Program-made: the position numbers and the translations under genes
The notes under the pieces: model-generated
Told to the model about the DNA's origin: nothing
Database searches by the model: none
Seen by the model: only the letters and a program-made list of their open reading frames with translations
Shown here: in pieces, positions 14,387 to 22,198 of the stretch
Layout of the letters: the number at the start of each line of letters is the position of its first letter
Position numbering within the stretch: position 1 is the stretch's first letter
Assembly: GCA_937766455.1 (NCBI GenBank)
Contig: CALLXD010000067.1
Span: 1 to 35,198 of the forward strand
Length of the DNA stretch: 35,198 bases
Reading direction: 5' to 3'
Origin: Vicinamibacterales bacterium
Lineage (GTDB): Bacteria > Acidobacteriota > Vicinamibacteria > Vicinamibacterales > UBA8438

Positions 14387-16405
14387 ATGACGTTTGTGGC
14401 GAAGCGAATGGTGGAACCCTCTCACGCTGTGCCCCTGCCGCCGTCCACACTGCATCGACATGTCACCGTGGTGTTTGTCGCCACGTTCCTGGTGCGCTTC
14501 CTCGCCTTCCGGTTCTACGATGACCACTTCGATCACCTCTCGAGCGCGATCCAGATGCTTGGGGGCGAACTGCCAGTCCGCGATTTTGCCGACCTTGGTC
14601 GTCCACTGAAATACGCGATCTCGGCTGTCGTCCAGGCGATCGGCGGTCCAAATCTGCTGGGAGAGGCGTTGCTGATCTCCACGTTCCTGGCGACGGGCAC
14701 CGCGCTGACTTCGTGGGCAGCGGCCCGGGCCACCAATTCGACACTCCTCGGGATGTTCGCGGCCGTCCTGGTTGTCGGTATCTTCTCGCGGGAGTACGGG
14801 TACCCAAAGATTGTGCTCCCCGCGCTCGGGATCTGGCTCCTGTGGCGATACATCGAGAGGCCAAGCCGAAGACGGCTGCTGGTGTTGTCGGGCCTCACCG
14901 TCACCGCGTTCCTCATCCGTTACGACTTCGGCTTCTACCTCGCAGTGACATCGGGTCTTGCGATTGCGGGCCGGCGGTGGTCCGACGGCCCGGCGGCGGT
15001 CGCGCGGGCGGGCACCGGTTACGGTATCGCCGGTTTGCTGCTCGTGAGCCCCTACCTGCTGTATCTGGGTGCCGTGGGGGGCTTCGACGCGGCGAGAGGC
15101 CCCGGTCTCCGGTCGCTGCTCGCTGCCGCCACCGTCTCGACGCCACAGATCGCGCCTTTTCCTCCTACGCTGGTTGAGACCGAGCCGCTACCACGACCCC
15201 GAGTGAGCGTCCGGTGGACAACCGGCCTCACTGCCGCGACGCGAGCGACGAAGGAGACAACCTACGGGCTTTCGTTCGTGCAAGAGCGAGACGCGCGCAC
15301 GTGGGACTACGAACTGCTTGACCACTCGGCGGGAAACCTGGCCGCCCTGGTCAGCGACCCGAACGTCGAAGACACGGCTGGATTTGCACGCCAGGAGCGG
15401 ACGCTGGATGAACCGCGGCTGCTGCGCTGGCGCCGAGCCCTCGGTATTCCGCGAATCCACGTTCTGCCGGACCTCTTCAGCGAGCAGAACACGCAGGCCG
15501 TTCTGTACTACCTCCTCATGCTGATTCCGGCGCTGTCCGCAATGGTGTTGGCCCTGCGCTGGCGAGGGCGGTTGAGGTCATCCGCCGTGCTGCCATGGCC
15601 CGGTCTGCAAATCGGGGTCGTGACGCTCCTCAGCCTCCTGCTGAACCTCTTTCTCATTCGTGGAAACATCGATTCCAGGCTAGGAGAGGTCATCGTCCCG
15701 GCCGCGGTGCTGGCGGCCTGGCTGATAGCCCAGATGTTGACCGGCAGACCACCCGTGCCGGTAGCGGACACGGTGTCTCCGCCTCGCGCTTGGCATCGCC
15801 AGTGGCGACGTGTGCTCGCCACGCTGGTCGCGGCATGGCTGGTGCTCTGGGTGGGGCTCTACGGCACCGCCGGTGACCGCCTGTTGCGGGCCGGCGTGAT
15901 CGCGGGCCCGTTCGGGTTCATGGACTCGCTACGGGAGCAGGTGCAGCGCCTGGCGGCCGACCCGCTCGCCTATTGGGCGCCAGAAGATTCGGTCGAGGGC
16001 TCGCGCATCCTGACCCGGTATGTCAGACAGTGCGTCGATGAACGGGACCGCGTCATCGGTATCGGCTACATGCCGGAACTCTACGTCGTCGCGCAACGCC
16101 GATTTGCCGGTGGTATCGGCGTGTTTACGCACTGGGTCGATTCAGCACGACTGCAGAGTCAAGCGATTGCGCGACTCCAGGACCAATCGGTCCCGCTGGT
16201 CATCATCGACGAGTCGGAGCGCGCTCATTTCGAGGAGCACTTTCCTCTGCTCGCCAAGTATCTCGAAAACCGCTTTCCGCGAGAGTCGTCGCTCGAATTC
16301 CTCCCTGGCGACCGCTTTACCGTGTTGACGGACCCGGCGCGTGTTCCGACCGGAATGCACCCTACGTTAGGGCTGCCCTGTTTTGACGTGAGTGGACGGT
16401 ACTAA
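14387..16405 (+). CDS. Large polytopic membrane protein, possible GT39/ArnT-like glycosyltransferase
   Basis: 672 residues from ATG 14387 (GTG 14330 and ATG 14408 are alternatives). About ten or more hydrophobic segments fill residues 30-260 and 370-510, and a soluble C-terminal domain follows (about 515-670). The first extracytoplasmic loop has RFYDDHFDHLSSAIQMLGGELPVRDF, like the acidic loop of GT-C enzymes such as ArnT and PMT, which transfer sugars from polyprenyl phosphates across the membrane. No decisive catalytic motif was recognised, so the function is tentative. Follows the cyclase gene by 100 bp; probably its own unit. Confidence 0.6.
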   Translation: MTFVAKRMVEPSHAVPLPPSTLHRHVTVVFVATFLVRFLAFRFYDDHFDHLSSAIQMLGGELPVRDFADLGRPLKYAISAVVQAIGGPNLLGEALLISTFLATGTALTSWAAARATNSTLLGMFAAVLVVGIFSREYGYPKIVLPALGIWLLWRYIERPSRRRLLVLSGLTVTAFLIRYDFGFYLAVTSGLAIAGRRWSDGPAAVARAGTGYGIAGLLLVSPYLLYLGAVGGFDAARGPGLRSLLAAATVSTPQIAPFPPTLVETEPLPRPRVSVRWTTGLTAATRATKETTYGLSFVQERDARTWDYELLDHSAGNLAALVSDPNVEDTAGFARQERTLDEPRLLRWRRALGIPRIHVLPDLFSEQNTQAVLYYLLMLIPALSAMVLALRWRGRLRSSAVLPWPGLQIGVVTLLSLLLNLFLIRGNIDSRLGEVIVPAAVLAAWLIAQMLTGRPPVPVADTVSPPRAWHRQWRRVLATLVAAWLVLWVGLYGTAGDRLLRAGVIAGPFGFMDSLREQVQRLAADPLAYWAPEDSVEGSRILTRYVRQCVDERDRVIGIGYMPELYVVAQRRFAGGIGVFTHWVDSARLQSQAIARLQDQSVPLVIIDESERAHFEEHFPLLAKYLENRFPRESSLEFLPGDRFTVLTDPARVPTGMHPTLGLPCFDVSGRY

Positions 16406-16528
16406 TTACGCACGTTCGCGCGCACGCTGCGGTTGAGCCACCAGTCCAAAGACGGAACGACCAGCCGTTTCCTCGCTCGAGCGATACGTCCCGGCCGCGT
16501 CCTTCGTGGTCCACCTGGTGCAAACGCG

Positions 16529-16690
16529 ATGCGCGACGAGGTGAGTCTGCCGCAGGCGCAGGCAGCGATGACGACCCTTGCCGCGCGTCTGGCGAGCGAG
16601 TTTCCAGACGAGGATCCGGGGAGGGGGATTTCGGTCGTGCGATCCGATACGGTGCGTATCCACCCCGAATTCGATGGACCGATTACCGCC
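16529..16690 (+). pseudogene. Remnant of an ADOP-type ABC permease gene
   Basis: The only recognisable content of the 413-bp stretch 16406-16818. About 54 codons read RDEVSLPQAQAAM, LAARLASEFPDEDPGRG and VRIHPEFDGP, which matches the periplasmic domain of MacB-like/ADOP permeases common in Acidobacteria (usual form: VSLEQA-AARLEAEFP-NxGRG). The flanks on both sides do not continue the family: no membrane segments, no start. The rest of the gap shows nothing else. A short fragment of a once about 800-residue gene. Confidence 0.55.
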
Positions 16691-16818
16691 ACGATGCCTG
16701 ACCGCGGTCGGAGTTGCGGCCGGGTTCTTCCCGGCACGACGTGCTGTTAAAGCCGACCCACTCGTAGCGCTGCGTCACTTGTAGCCCTCGCGCGTCGAAG
16801 GCGGTGCGTCGATGCGCC

Positions 16819-17577
16819 TTACAAGTACCGCCAGGCGAGCAAGCGTCGTTCAAGTCGTTCGGCAACGGCGAAGAGCACCAGCACGAACGTCATGATGATG
16901 AGGATCAGTGCGATCGTGAGGGCCGCGTTGTACGTGCTCTGGGCGAACTGCAACAGGTAACCGAGGCCCCGGCTCGAGGCGACGAACTCGCCAACCACCG
17001 CGCCGGTGAACGCGAAACCCACGGCGACCTTGAAGTTGCCCATGACCCAGGCGGTGACCGAGGGTATGTACACCTCACGCGCCAGTACGGTCTGGCCGCC
17101 ACCAAGCGTTTGGATTCGTTCCACGAGGCGTCGGTCGACTTCCTTGATGCCGTTGTAGACCGCAAAAAAGATGAGGACCGTGACCAGAATGGTGGCCAGC
17201 GCCAGCTTTGAGGCCAGTCCGATACCGAGCCAAATGACAAACAGTGGGGCCAGGATGACGCGGGGAATCGCGTTGAGCAGGATCATGACCGGCTCGAGCA
17301 GGTCGGCCACCAGGGGGGACAGCGCGGCCGCGAAACCAAGGCCGATGCCCAGCACCAGCCCGACGAGGAGTCCAGCAAATGCCGCGAGGGCCGTGGCGCC
17401 CAGATGCGGCCAGAGATCGCCGGTGGCAACGAGGTCGAAGACCACCCCACCGACGCGTGATGGGGGAGGCACATAGAACGGATCCAGCCACCCGATACGA
17501 GAAAGGGTTTCCCAGGCGGCCAGGAGTACCAACAGCGCCAACGCGCGTCTGACCGCTCGCGTCTGGTCTGCGCTCAT
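16819..17577 (-). CDS. ABC transporter permease, SsuC/TauC/NrtB type
   Basis: 252-residue inner-membrane protein with six or so hydrophobic segments and the EAA-type cytoplasmic loop (VERIQTLGGGQTVLAREVYIPSV region). It is the channel of an importer for sulfonate, nitrate, taurine or pyrimidine-like solutes. The start at 17577 (MSADQTRAVRRAL) overlaps the ATPase stop by ATGA, typical of coupled translation; the upstream open frame is not needed. Last gene of the operon 20035-16819. Confidence 0.92.
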   Translation of the reverse strand: MSADQTRAVRRALALLVLLAAWETLSRIGWLDPFYVPPPSRVGGVVFDLVATGDLWPHLGATALAAFAGLLVGLVLGIGLGFAAALSPLVADLLEPVMILLNAIPRVILAPLFVIWLGIGLASKLALATILVTVLIFFAVYNGIKEVDRRLVERIQTLGGGQTVLAREVYIPSVTAWVMGNFKVAVGFAFTGAVVGEFVASSRGLGYLLQFAQSTYNAALTIALILIIMTFVLVLFAVAERLERRLLAWRYL

Positions 17578-18326
17578 GTTGCAGTGCCTTTCTCGGGGGG
17601 CTCGTCGGCGAGCTCGTCCCACAGCGTCTGGAGCAGCGGTCCGAAGTCGGGGTGCCGCCGCACCTGCAGCACGTTACGCGGGCGAGGAATGTCGATGGAG
17701 TGGCGGGCGCGGATCGTGGCGCGTGGCCCGTGGCTCAACACATGGACTTCGTCTGACACGCCTATCGCTTCTTCGAGGTCGTGCGTGACAAGGAGCACCG
17801 TCAGATGTTCGCGCTCCACCCAATCCAGCAGCTCCTGGGTAATCCTGGTCCGAACAATCGCGTCCAGAGACGCGAACGGCTCGTCCATCAGCAGCAGCTT
17901 GGGGCGCAGAGCCAGCACCTGTGCAATCGCCACCCGTTTTCGCTGACCGCCCGAGAGCTGTCCGGGATAGCGGTCGCCGAAGCCCTCGAGCCCCAGTCGG
18001 GTGAGCCAGTGCTCGGCTTGGGTGTCAGCGTCTCCGGACGCGGCCCCTCGAATCCTCAGCCCCAGGGTCACGTTCTGACGGACCGTCCGCCAGGGGAGGA
18101 GCGCGTCGTCCTGGAACAGAAACCCGATCTCGCGCGTGTTCACGTCGAGCTCGATTGCGCCGTGTTCGGGCTGCAGCAGGTTGGTGACGACGCGGAGAAT
18201 GCTGGTCTTGCCAGATCCGGAGGGACCGATCAGGCTGGCAAAGTGACCGGACTCGAGGTCGAGGTCGATCCCGTCGAGCACAGGCTCGCCACCGTAGCCG
18301 ACCGTCAACCCGCGTACCCGTAGCAT
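17574..18326 (-). CDS. ABC transporter ATP-binding protein, SsuB/TauB/NrtD type
   Basis: 250 residues. Walker A GPSGSGKT (34-41), Q-loop in FLFQDDALLPW, signature LSGGQRKRV, Walker B LLLMDEPFASLD and H-loop LLVTHDLEEA are all intact. It powers uptake together with the permease whose start overlaps its stop. ATG 18326; the substrate-binding protein ends 34 nt upstream. Confidence 0.95.
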   Translation of the reverse strand: MLRVRGLTVGYGGEPVLDGIDLDLESGHFASLIGPSGSGKTSILRVVTNLLQPEHGAIELDVNTREIGFLFQDDALLPWRTVRQNVTLGLRIRGAASGDADTQAEHWLTRLGLEGFGDRYPGQLSGGQRKRVAIAQVLALRPKLLLMDEPFASLDAIVRTRITQELLDWVEREHLTVLLVTHDLEEAIGVSDEVHVLSHGPRATIRARHSIDIPRPRNVLQVRRHPDFGPLLQTLWDELADEPPEKGTAT

Positions 18327-18360
18327 CGTGTGTCAGGACGCGGATGCTGTCATGTCGGGG

Positions 18361-19467
18361 CTATCCCTGAAGGGCGGCGGTGTCCAGCAGGGTCCCGAGA
18401 TCGACCTGCCCCGGCTCCAGCAGGCCAGCGATTTCCTGGGCCCGGACGACGCGCGCGGCGGCGTCGACGTCGATCGTGACCGTTTCCGGGTAGAGCGACA
18501 GCCGGTACCGGTCGATGATCTGTTCGAGCTGGGCCACGTCACCGCCGGCGACGAGTTCGCTCGGCAGCGAGGCTACGATCTCGGCTGGCGGCAGGGTTCT
18601 GGTTTCGGCCAGGCCGGCTGCGAGCGCCCTGCCGAGACGCTGGATCTCCTCTTGCCGCTGGTCGCGCTCCGCGGCGCGGACCGATACGCCCATGAACTCG
18701 TAGGCACCGCCGAGGTGCGTGCGCGCCTCGGCGAGCTCCATGAAGTTCACGAGCTCGCGGCCGCCGTTGGCCGTGATGAGCGAGAGCGCGGGTTCCTGCA
18801 GCATGGCCGCATCGACCTGCCCGATGCGTAGGGCATCGAAGAGGTTGGTGCCGATGGTCGCGAACTGGATGTCACGGGTGTCGGCACCGGCCTGGTCGAG
18901 CAGGAAGAGCAGCAGCGCATGGTCCGCGTTGCCGAGACCGGAGATGCCGACTGTTCTGGCTTCGAGGTCCTTGATCGATCTGATGGAGCCGGCCTGTGCG
19001 GGTGCGACCGCCAGCGCGAAGAGCGGCAGACGTCCGGTGGACGCGACCCGGCGGATAGGCGCCCCGTTGGCGACGGCTTGCAGGGCGACGTCGAACGATG
19101 TGCCCGCATAGTCAACCGCGCCCCCGACCAAGGCCTGCATTGCCGCGCTGCCGCCGCGGGTATACACGAGCTCGGCGTCCAGCCCCTGGTCGGCGAAGTG
19201 TCCCCGGACCCGCGCCACCTCGTAGGGCACAACGCAGAGCAGCTGGCCACAGAAGGCCAGGCTGACCGGGGTCGCGCCACTGTCCGGTTTCGCGCTACAA
19301 GCGCTGATTGCGATGACCCCGGCGGCACCGAGCAGGCTCTTGAGTGCCGTACGACGGTCCCACGGGGCTCCCGGCTCAGGTCGGGTCAGGCGCTCCGCGG
19401 AGTTCCGATCAGCGGTGTCTGGCACGACACCTCGCAGATTGGGATTCGTCGCTTCGCAGCAGCCCAT
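18361..19467 (-). CDS. NMT1/SsuA-like substrate-binding lipoprotein of ABC importer
   Basis: 368 residues. A twin-arginine-like leader WDRRTALKSLLGAAGVIAISAC ends in a lipobox Cys at about 57, so export as a lipoprotein, probably via Tat, is likely. The mature part has the THI5/NMT1 fold: VPYEVARVRGHFADQGLDAELVYTRGG, an AAMQALVGGAVDYAGTSFDVALQA block and a DLEARTVGISG hinge. Relatives bind sulfonates, nitrate, or thiamine precursors; the ligand cannot be named. The first 35 residues before the RR motif are unusually long, so a downstream start is possible. Second gene of a four-gene operon, 25 nt after the phosphatase-like gene. Confidence 0.88.
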   Translation of the reverse strand: MGCCEATNPNLRGVVPDTADRNSAERLTRPEPGAPWDRRTALKSLLGAAGVIAISACSAKPDSGATPVSLAFCGQLLCVVPYEVARVRGHFADQGLDAELVYTRGGSAAMQALVGGAVDYAGTSFDVALQAVANGAPIRRVASTGRLPLFALAVAPAQAGSIRSIKDLEARTVGISGLGNADHALLLFLLDQAGADTRDIQFATIGTNLFDALRIGQVDAAMLQEPALSLITANGGRELVNFMELAEARTHLGGAYEFMGVSVRAAERDQRQEEIQRLGRALAAGLAETRTLPPAEIVASLPSELVAGGDVAQLEQIIDRYRLSLYPETVTIDVDAAARVVRAQEIAGLLEPGQVDLGTLLDTAALQG

Positions 19468-19492
19468 AGCCGGTCTCGTTCTCGGTGCTGTC

Positions 19493-20035
19493 TTAAGGGG
19501 TCACGTAGGCCACAGCGAACTCTTTCAGCCGTTCGCTCCGGAGACCGATGCCTTCGGCCTCAGCCATGGCGCGGTCCTGGGCCCACCCATCTTGCTTGAC
19601 CCGCTTGATGAACCACATCGCACCCACACGGTTCGCCGAGGCGCAGTGGATGTAGGCCGGCTGGTTCGCGCTGTCGGAGATGGCGGACAAGAACTGTTCG
19701 GTGGTCTCGTCAGAAGGCGCTCGAAACGGGATGTGGATGTACTTCAGCCCCGCCGCGGTCGCCGCGCTCTCACTGGCTCCGATGTTCGCGCCTTCTTCTT
19801 CGGCCGTGCGGAAGTTGATGACCGAGGCGAAGCCAAGCTCTTTGATTGCCGGCATCGCCTCTGAGGGGGTCGCCCCGGCGCAGGCCACGGTCGCGTCAAC
19901 TCTGGTGTAGTTCACGACGCCCGCTGGCGCCTCGTCTTGCGCGCCGACGACAATCGGACCGGCGGTGAACGCCAGAAGGGCGGCAGCGAGACCACCACGC
20001 AGGACCGGACGACGGGACTGGGGAAGGCGTGACAT
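19493..20035 (-). CDS. Secreted tyrosine-phosphatase-like protein (DUF442/Blh-like)
   Basis: 180 residues. ATG 20035 has GAGGAGAG 7 nt upstream and gives a signal peptide (MSRLPQSRRPVLRGG, hydrophobic to 28, cleavage near VGA-Q). The core matches the beta-lactamase-hydrolase-like/dual-specificity phosphatase fold: ELGFASVINFRTAEEE, then YIHIPF, then the P-loop HCASANRVGAMW with Cys131-x4-Arg136, the spacing used in this subfamily. It could act as a periplasmic phosphatase or thiol-chemistry enzyme (rhodanese-like). Its position at the head of the importer operon links it to substrate processing before uptake; that is inference. Confidence 0.78.
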   Translation of the reverse strand: MSRLPQSRRPVLRGGLAAALLAFTAGPIVVGAQDEAPAGVVNYTRVDATVACAGATPSEAMPAIKELGFASVINFRTAEEEGANIGASESAATAAGLKYIHIPFRAPSDETTEQFLSAISDSANQPAYIHCASANRVGAMWFIKRVKQDGWAQDRAMAEAEGIGLRSERLKEFAVAYVTP

Positions 20036-20253
20036 GGCAACTCTCCTCGAAATGCGCGTTGAAGGCGCGCGATGCTCCTGGGAATCTGGTGTAGCTGATC
20101 CCACGATATCACCACCGGCTCGATGCCCGACGATCGACCTCACCGACGTGGATCCCGATGGGTGTCGTGAGGGCCTGTTGCGCAGCGGGATCTGCGCTCA
20201 GCCGTTGGAACGCCTTCGGGGTCGTCAAAGGCATCCGGCAGGGTGCGGCGGTT

Positions 20254-20466
20254 TTACTCAGACCGGATGACGACCCGGTTGAACGCGCCGTCGGAATGTA
20301 CCCGGTAGGCCGGCCCCTTGAGCGCGCGGCCATTGGGGCGGCGGTCGACCACGTCGATGAAATCGTCGCTCGAGACTCGGACTGGCGTGTCCGCCGGGAC
20401 CACCAGTTCCAGTTGATTGAATGCGCCCTCCAGGTTGACCCGGGTGTCGGCGCCGGCCGTACGCAT
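20254..20466 (-). CDS. Short protein resembling the C-terminal domain of LiaF/DUF-type membrane proteins
   Basis: From ATG 20466 a 70-residue product: RVNLEGAFNQLELVVPADTPVRVS, DDFIDVVDRR, then YRVHSDGAFNRVVIRSE. This two-repeat beta pattern (GAFNxLxLxVPxxTPV...GAFNRVxI) recalls the C-terminal domain of LiaF-like proteins, which normally follows membrane segments. No such N-terminus is seen: the upstream frame, open to 20664, is low-complexity and overlaps the promoter of the next gene. It is either a small stand-alone domain or a truncated remnant. Confidence 0.4.
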   Translation of the reverse strand: MRTAGADTRVNLEGAFNQLELVVPADTPVRVSSDDFIDVVDRRPNGRALKGPAYRVHSDGAFNRVVIRSE

Positions 20467-20600
20467 CTCGCTTGCCACCCGTTGGCTGGACGTTCTGCTG
20501 GACCGCCGGGGCGTGCTGGGCTGAGCAGAGATTCTCGAGCCCGGGTGCGTGGTCCCCGGTCGGTCTGGTCCGCCTGTTGCCCACGCGCGGCCAACCCGGC

Positions 20601-20631
20601 TTGCATTGGCCGACGGGCCGTCGCCTATAAT
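20601..20631 (+). promoter_or_regulatory. Promoter of the copper-protein/partner unit B
   Basis: Perfect -10 box TATAAT at 20626-20631; TTGCAT (20601-20606) upstream is a poor -35 with a 19-nt spacer, so an activator may be needed. The 5' leader would be about 120 nt, with GAGGAGG just before ATG 20758. Confidence 0.5.
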
Positions 20632-20757
20632 AGATGACGTATATTTTCGGACCCGTATCGACACACGTCTTCACAACGGTCGTCGTCGGGAAGATGTGAC
20701 GACACCGGGTTCGCCGGCCACCCCGGCCGATACCGCGATTTCGAGGAGGACCGACCG

Positions 20758-22101
20758 ATGGAACGGATTGCGAGCAGGCAGACGCGTTTCGTGCTGAGTG
20801 TCATGACCCTGGGTGCGGTGCTGGTCGCTCCCGGCACGGCGATTGCGCAGGATGCGACGCCGACCTATAGCAAGGACGTGGCGCCCATTTTCCGTGAGAA
20901 ATGCGAGGCGTGCCACCGGCCGGGTTATATCGCGCCGATGTCCCTGCAGACCTACGCAGAGTCGCGGCCCTGGGCGCGGTCCATCAAGAATCGGGTCGAG
21001 GCGCGCCAGATGCCGCCGTGGCACATTGACGATTCAGTTGGGATCCAGGCGTTTCAGAACGACCGCTCATTGAGTCGTGAGCAGCGGGATACGATCATCC
21101 GCTGGGTCGACGCCGGCGCGCCACAGGGCGATGCGGCCGATATGCCTCCCGCCGCGGTCTTTGCCGACGATGACGTGTGGAACTTCGCCGACATGTTCGG
21201 CGGACCGCCAGACCTGATCATCAAGTCGAGCCCGTACACCATGAAGGCGCTGTCGCAGGACCATTGGTGGAAGCCAGAGGTGCCGACAGGTCTCACCGAG
21301 GACCGGTGGGTTCGTGCTATCGAAATGCGGCCCACGACGGTGGCCGGTCGCAAGATCACCCACCACGCGCTGGCTCGCCTACAGCAGGAAGATGAGGACT
21401 TGGGCGCCGCGTCGGACGTGGGCGCCGGGCTGTTGATGGAGTGGGCTGTCGGCAAGCAAGGCGAGATCATGCGCGAAGGCAGCGGCAAGTTGATCAAAGC
21501 CGATTCAAGCATCGTGTGGGACATTCACTACTCCTCGGCCGGCGAAGAAGTGACCGACTCCGTGGAACTGGGGCTGTACTTCTACCCGAAGGGCGAAGAG
21601 CCGAAGCATCGGCAAGTGCTCTCGGCGTGGAGTTCGCTCGAGGGTGGCAGCGACAACCTGTCGCTCCCCCCGAACACGATGATGGCGACCGAACGTTTCC
21701 ATGTGCTGAAGCAGAACGGTCGGGTCGAGAACTTCCAGCCGCACATGCATCTGCGTGGCAAGGGCATGCAGATGACCGCGGTCCTGCCGGACGGGACCAA
21801 CCGCGTGCTGAGCCGGGTGAGTAACTTCAGCTTCAACTGGCACAACAACTACGTGTACGACGACGACGCGGCGCCGTTGCTGCCCAAGGGCACGGTCATT
21901 GCGGTCAAGTCGTGGTACGACAACACCTCGGCCAATCGCGCGAACCCCGACCCGAATCAGTGGGTGGGGTATGGCGACCGCACGGTGGACGAGATGGGGC
22001 ACGCGTGGGTCAACGTTACCTACATGGATGACGAAGATTTCCAGGCCGCCGTCGCTGAGCGAGCGTCGCGGGTGGCGACCACGAACGAGGACGACGACTA
22101 G
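20758..22101 (+). CDS. Exported cytochrome c fused to PHM/DBM-like copper type II monooxygenase (copy B)
   Basis: 447 residues. Signal peptide to about residue 30 (GTAIA-QD). A c-type heme site CEACH (Cys49, Cys52, His53) with a possible axial Met in MPPWH covers residues 35-125. The rest (about 165-430) carries the full ligand set of peptidylglycine/dopamine monooxygenases: His202-His203 (KITHHA) and His257 (DIHYSS) for CuH, His329 and His331 (PHMHLRGK) plus Met413 (DEMG) for CuM. Such enzymes hydroxylate C-H bonds using O2, with electrons from ascorbate; here the fused heme could be the electron donor (inference). Acts in the periplasm. GAGGAGG lies 9 nt before ATG 20758. Copy A at 3-851 aligns with its C-terminal part. 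Followed by a hairpin and the partner gene. Substrate unknown. Confidence 0.88.
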   Translation: MERIASRQTRFVLSVMTLGAVLVAPGTAIAQDATPTYSKDVAPIFREKCEACHRPGYIAPMSLQTYAESRPWARSIKNRVEARQMPPWHIDDSVGIQAFQNDRSLSREQRDTIIRWVDAGAPQGDAADMPPAAVFADDDVWNFADMFGGPPDLIIKSSPYTMKALSQDHWWKPEVPTGLTEDRWVRAIEMRPTTVAGRKITHHALARLQQEDEDLGAASDVGAGLLMEWAVGKQGEIMREGSGKLIKADSSIVWDIHYSSAGEEVTDSVELGLYFYPKGEEPKHRQVLSAWSSLEGGSDNLSLPPNTMMATERFHVLKQNGRVENFQPHMHLRGKGMQMTAVLPDGTNRVLSRVSNFSFNWHNNYVYDDDAAPLLPKGTVIAVKSWYDNTSANRANPDPNQWVGYGDRTVDEMGHAWVNVTYMDDEDFQAAVAERASRVATTNEDDD

Positions 22102-22147
22102 CACCGCGCGAGTCGGCCCCTGAGGCTGTCCGTTGGTTGGAACATCA

Positions 22148-22176
22148 GGAGCCGCTCCGAACATTGGAGCGGCTCC
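22148..22176 (+). promoter_or_regulatory. Intercistronic hairpin between copper-protein gene B and its partner
   Basis: A perfect 11-bp stem GGAGCCGCTCC (22148-22158) / GGAGCGGCTCC (22166-22176) around a 7-nt loop. No T tract, so it is more likely an RNA-stability or processing element, or a factor-dependent attenuator. It lies in the 97-nt gap between the two genes, at the same relative place as the 917-945 hairpin. Confidence 0.6.
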
Positions 22177-22198
22177 GTTACGTACGAGGAGGTGCGGT

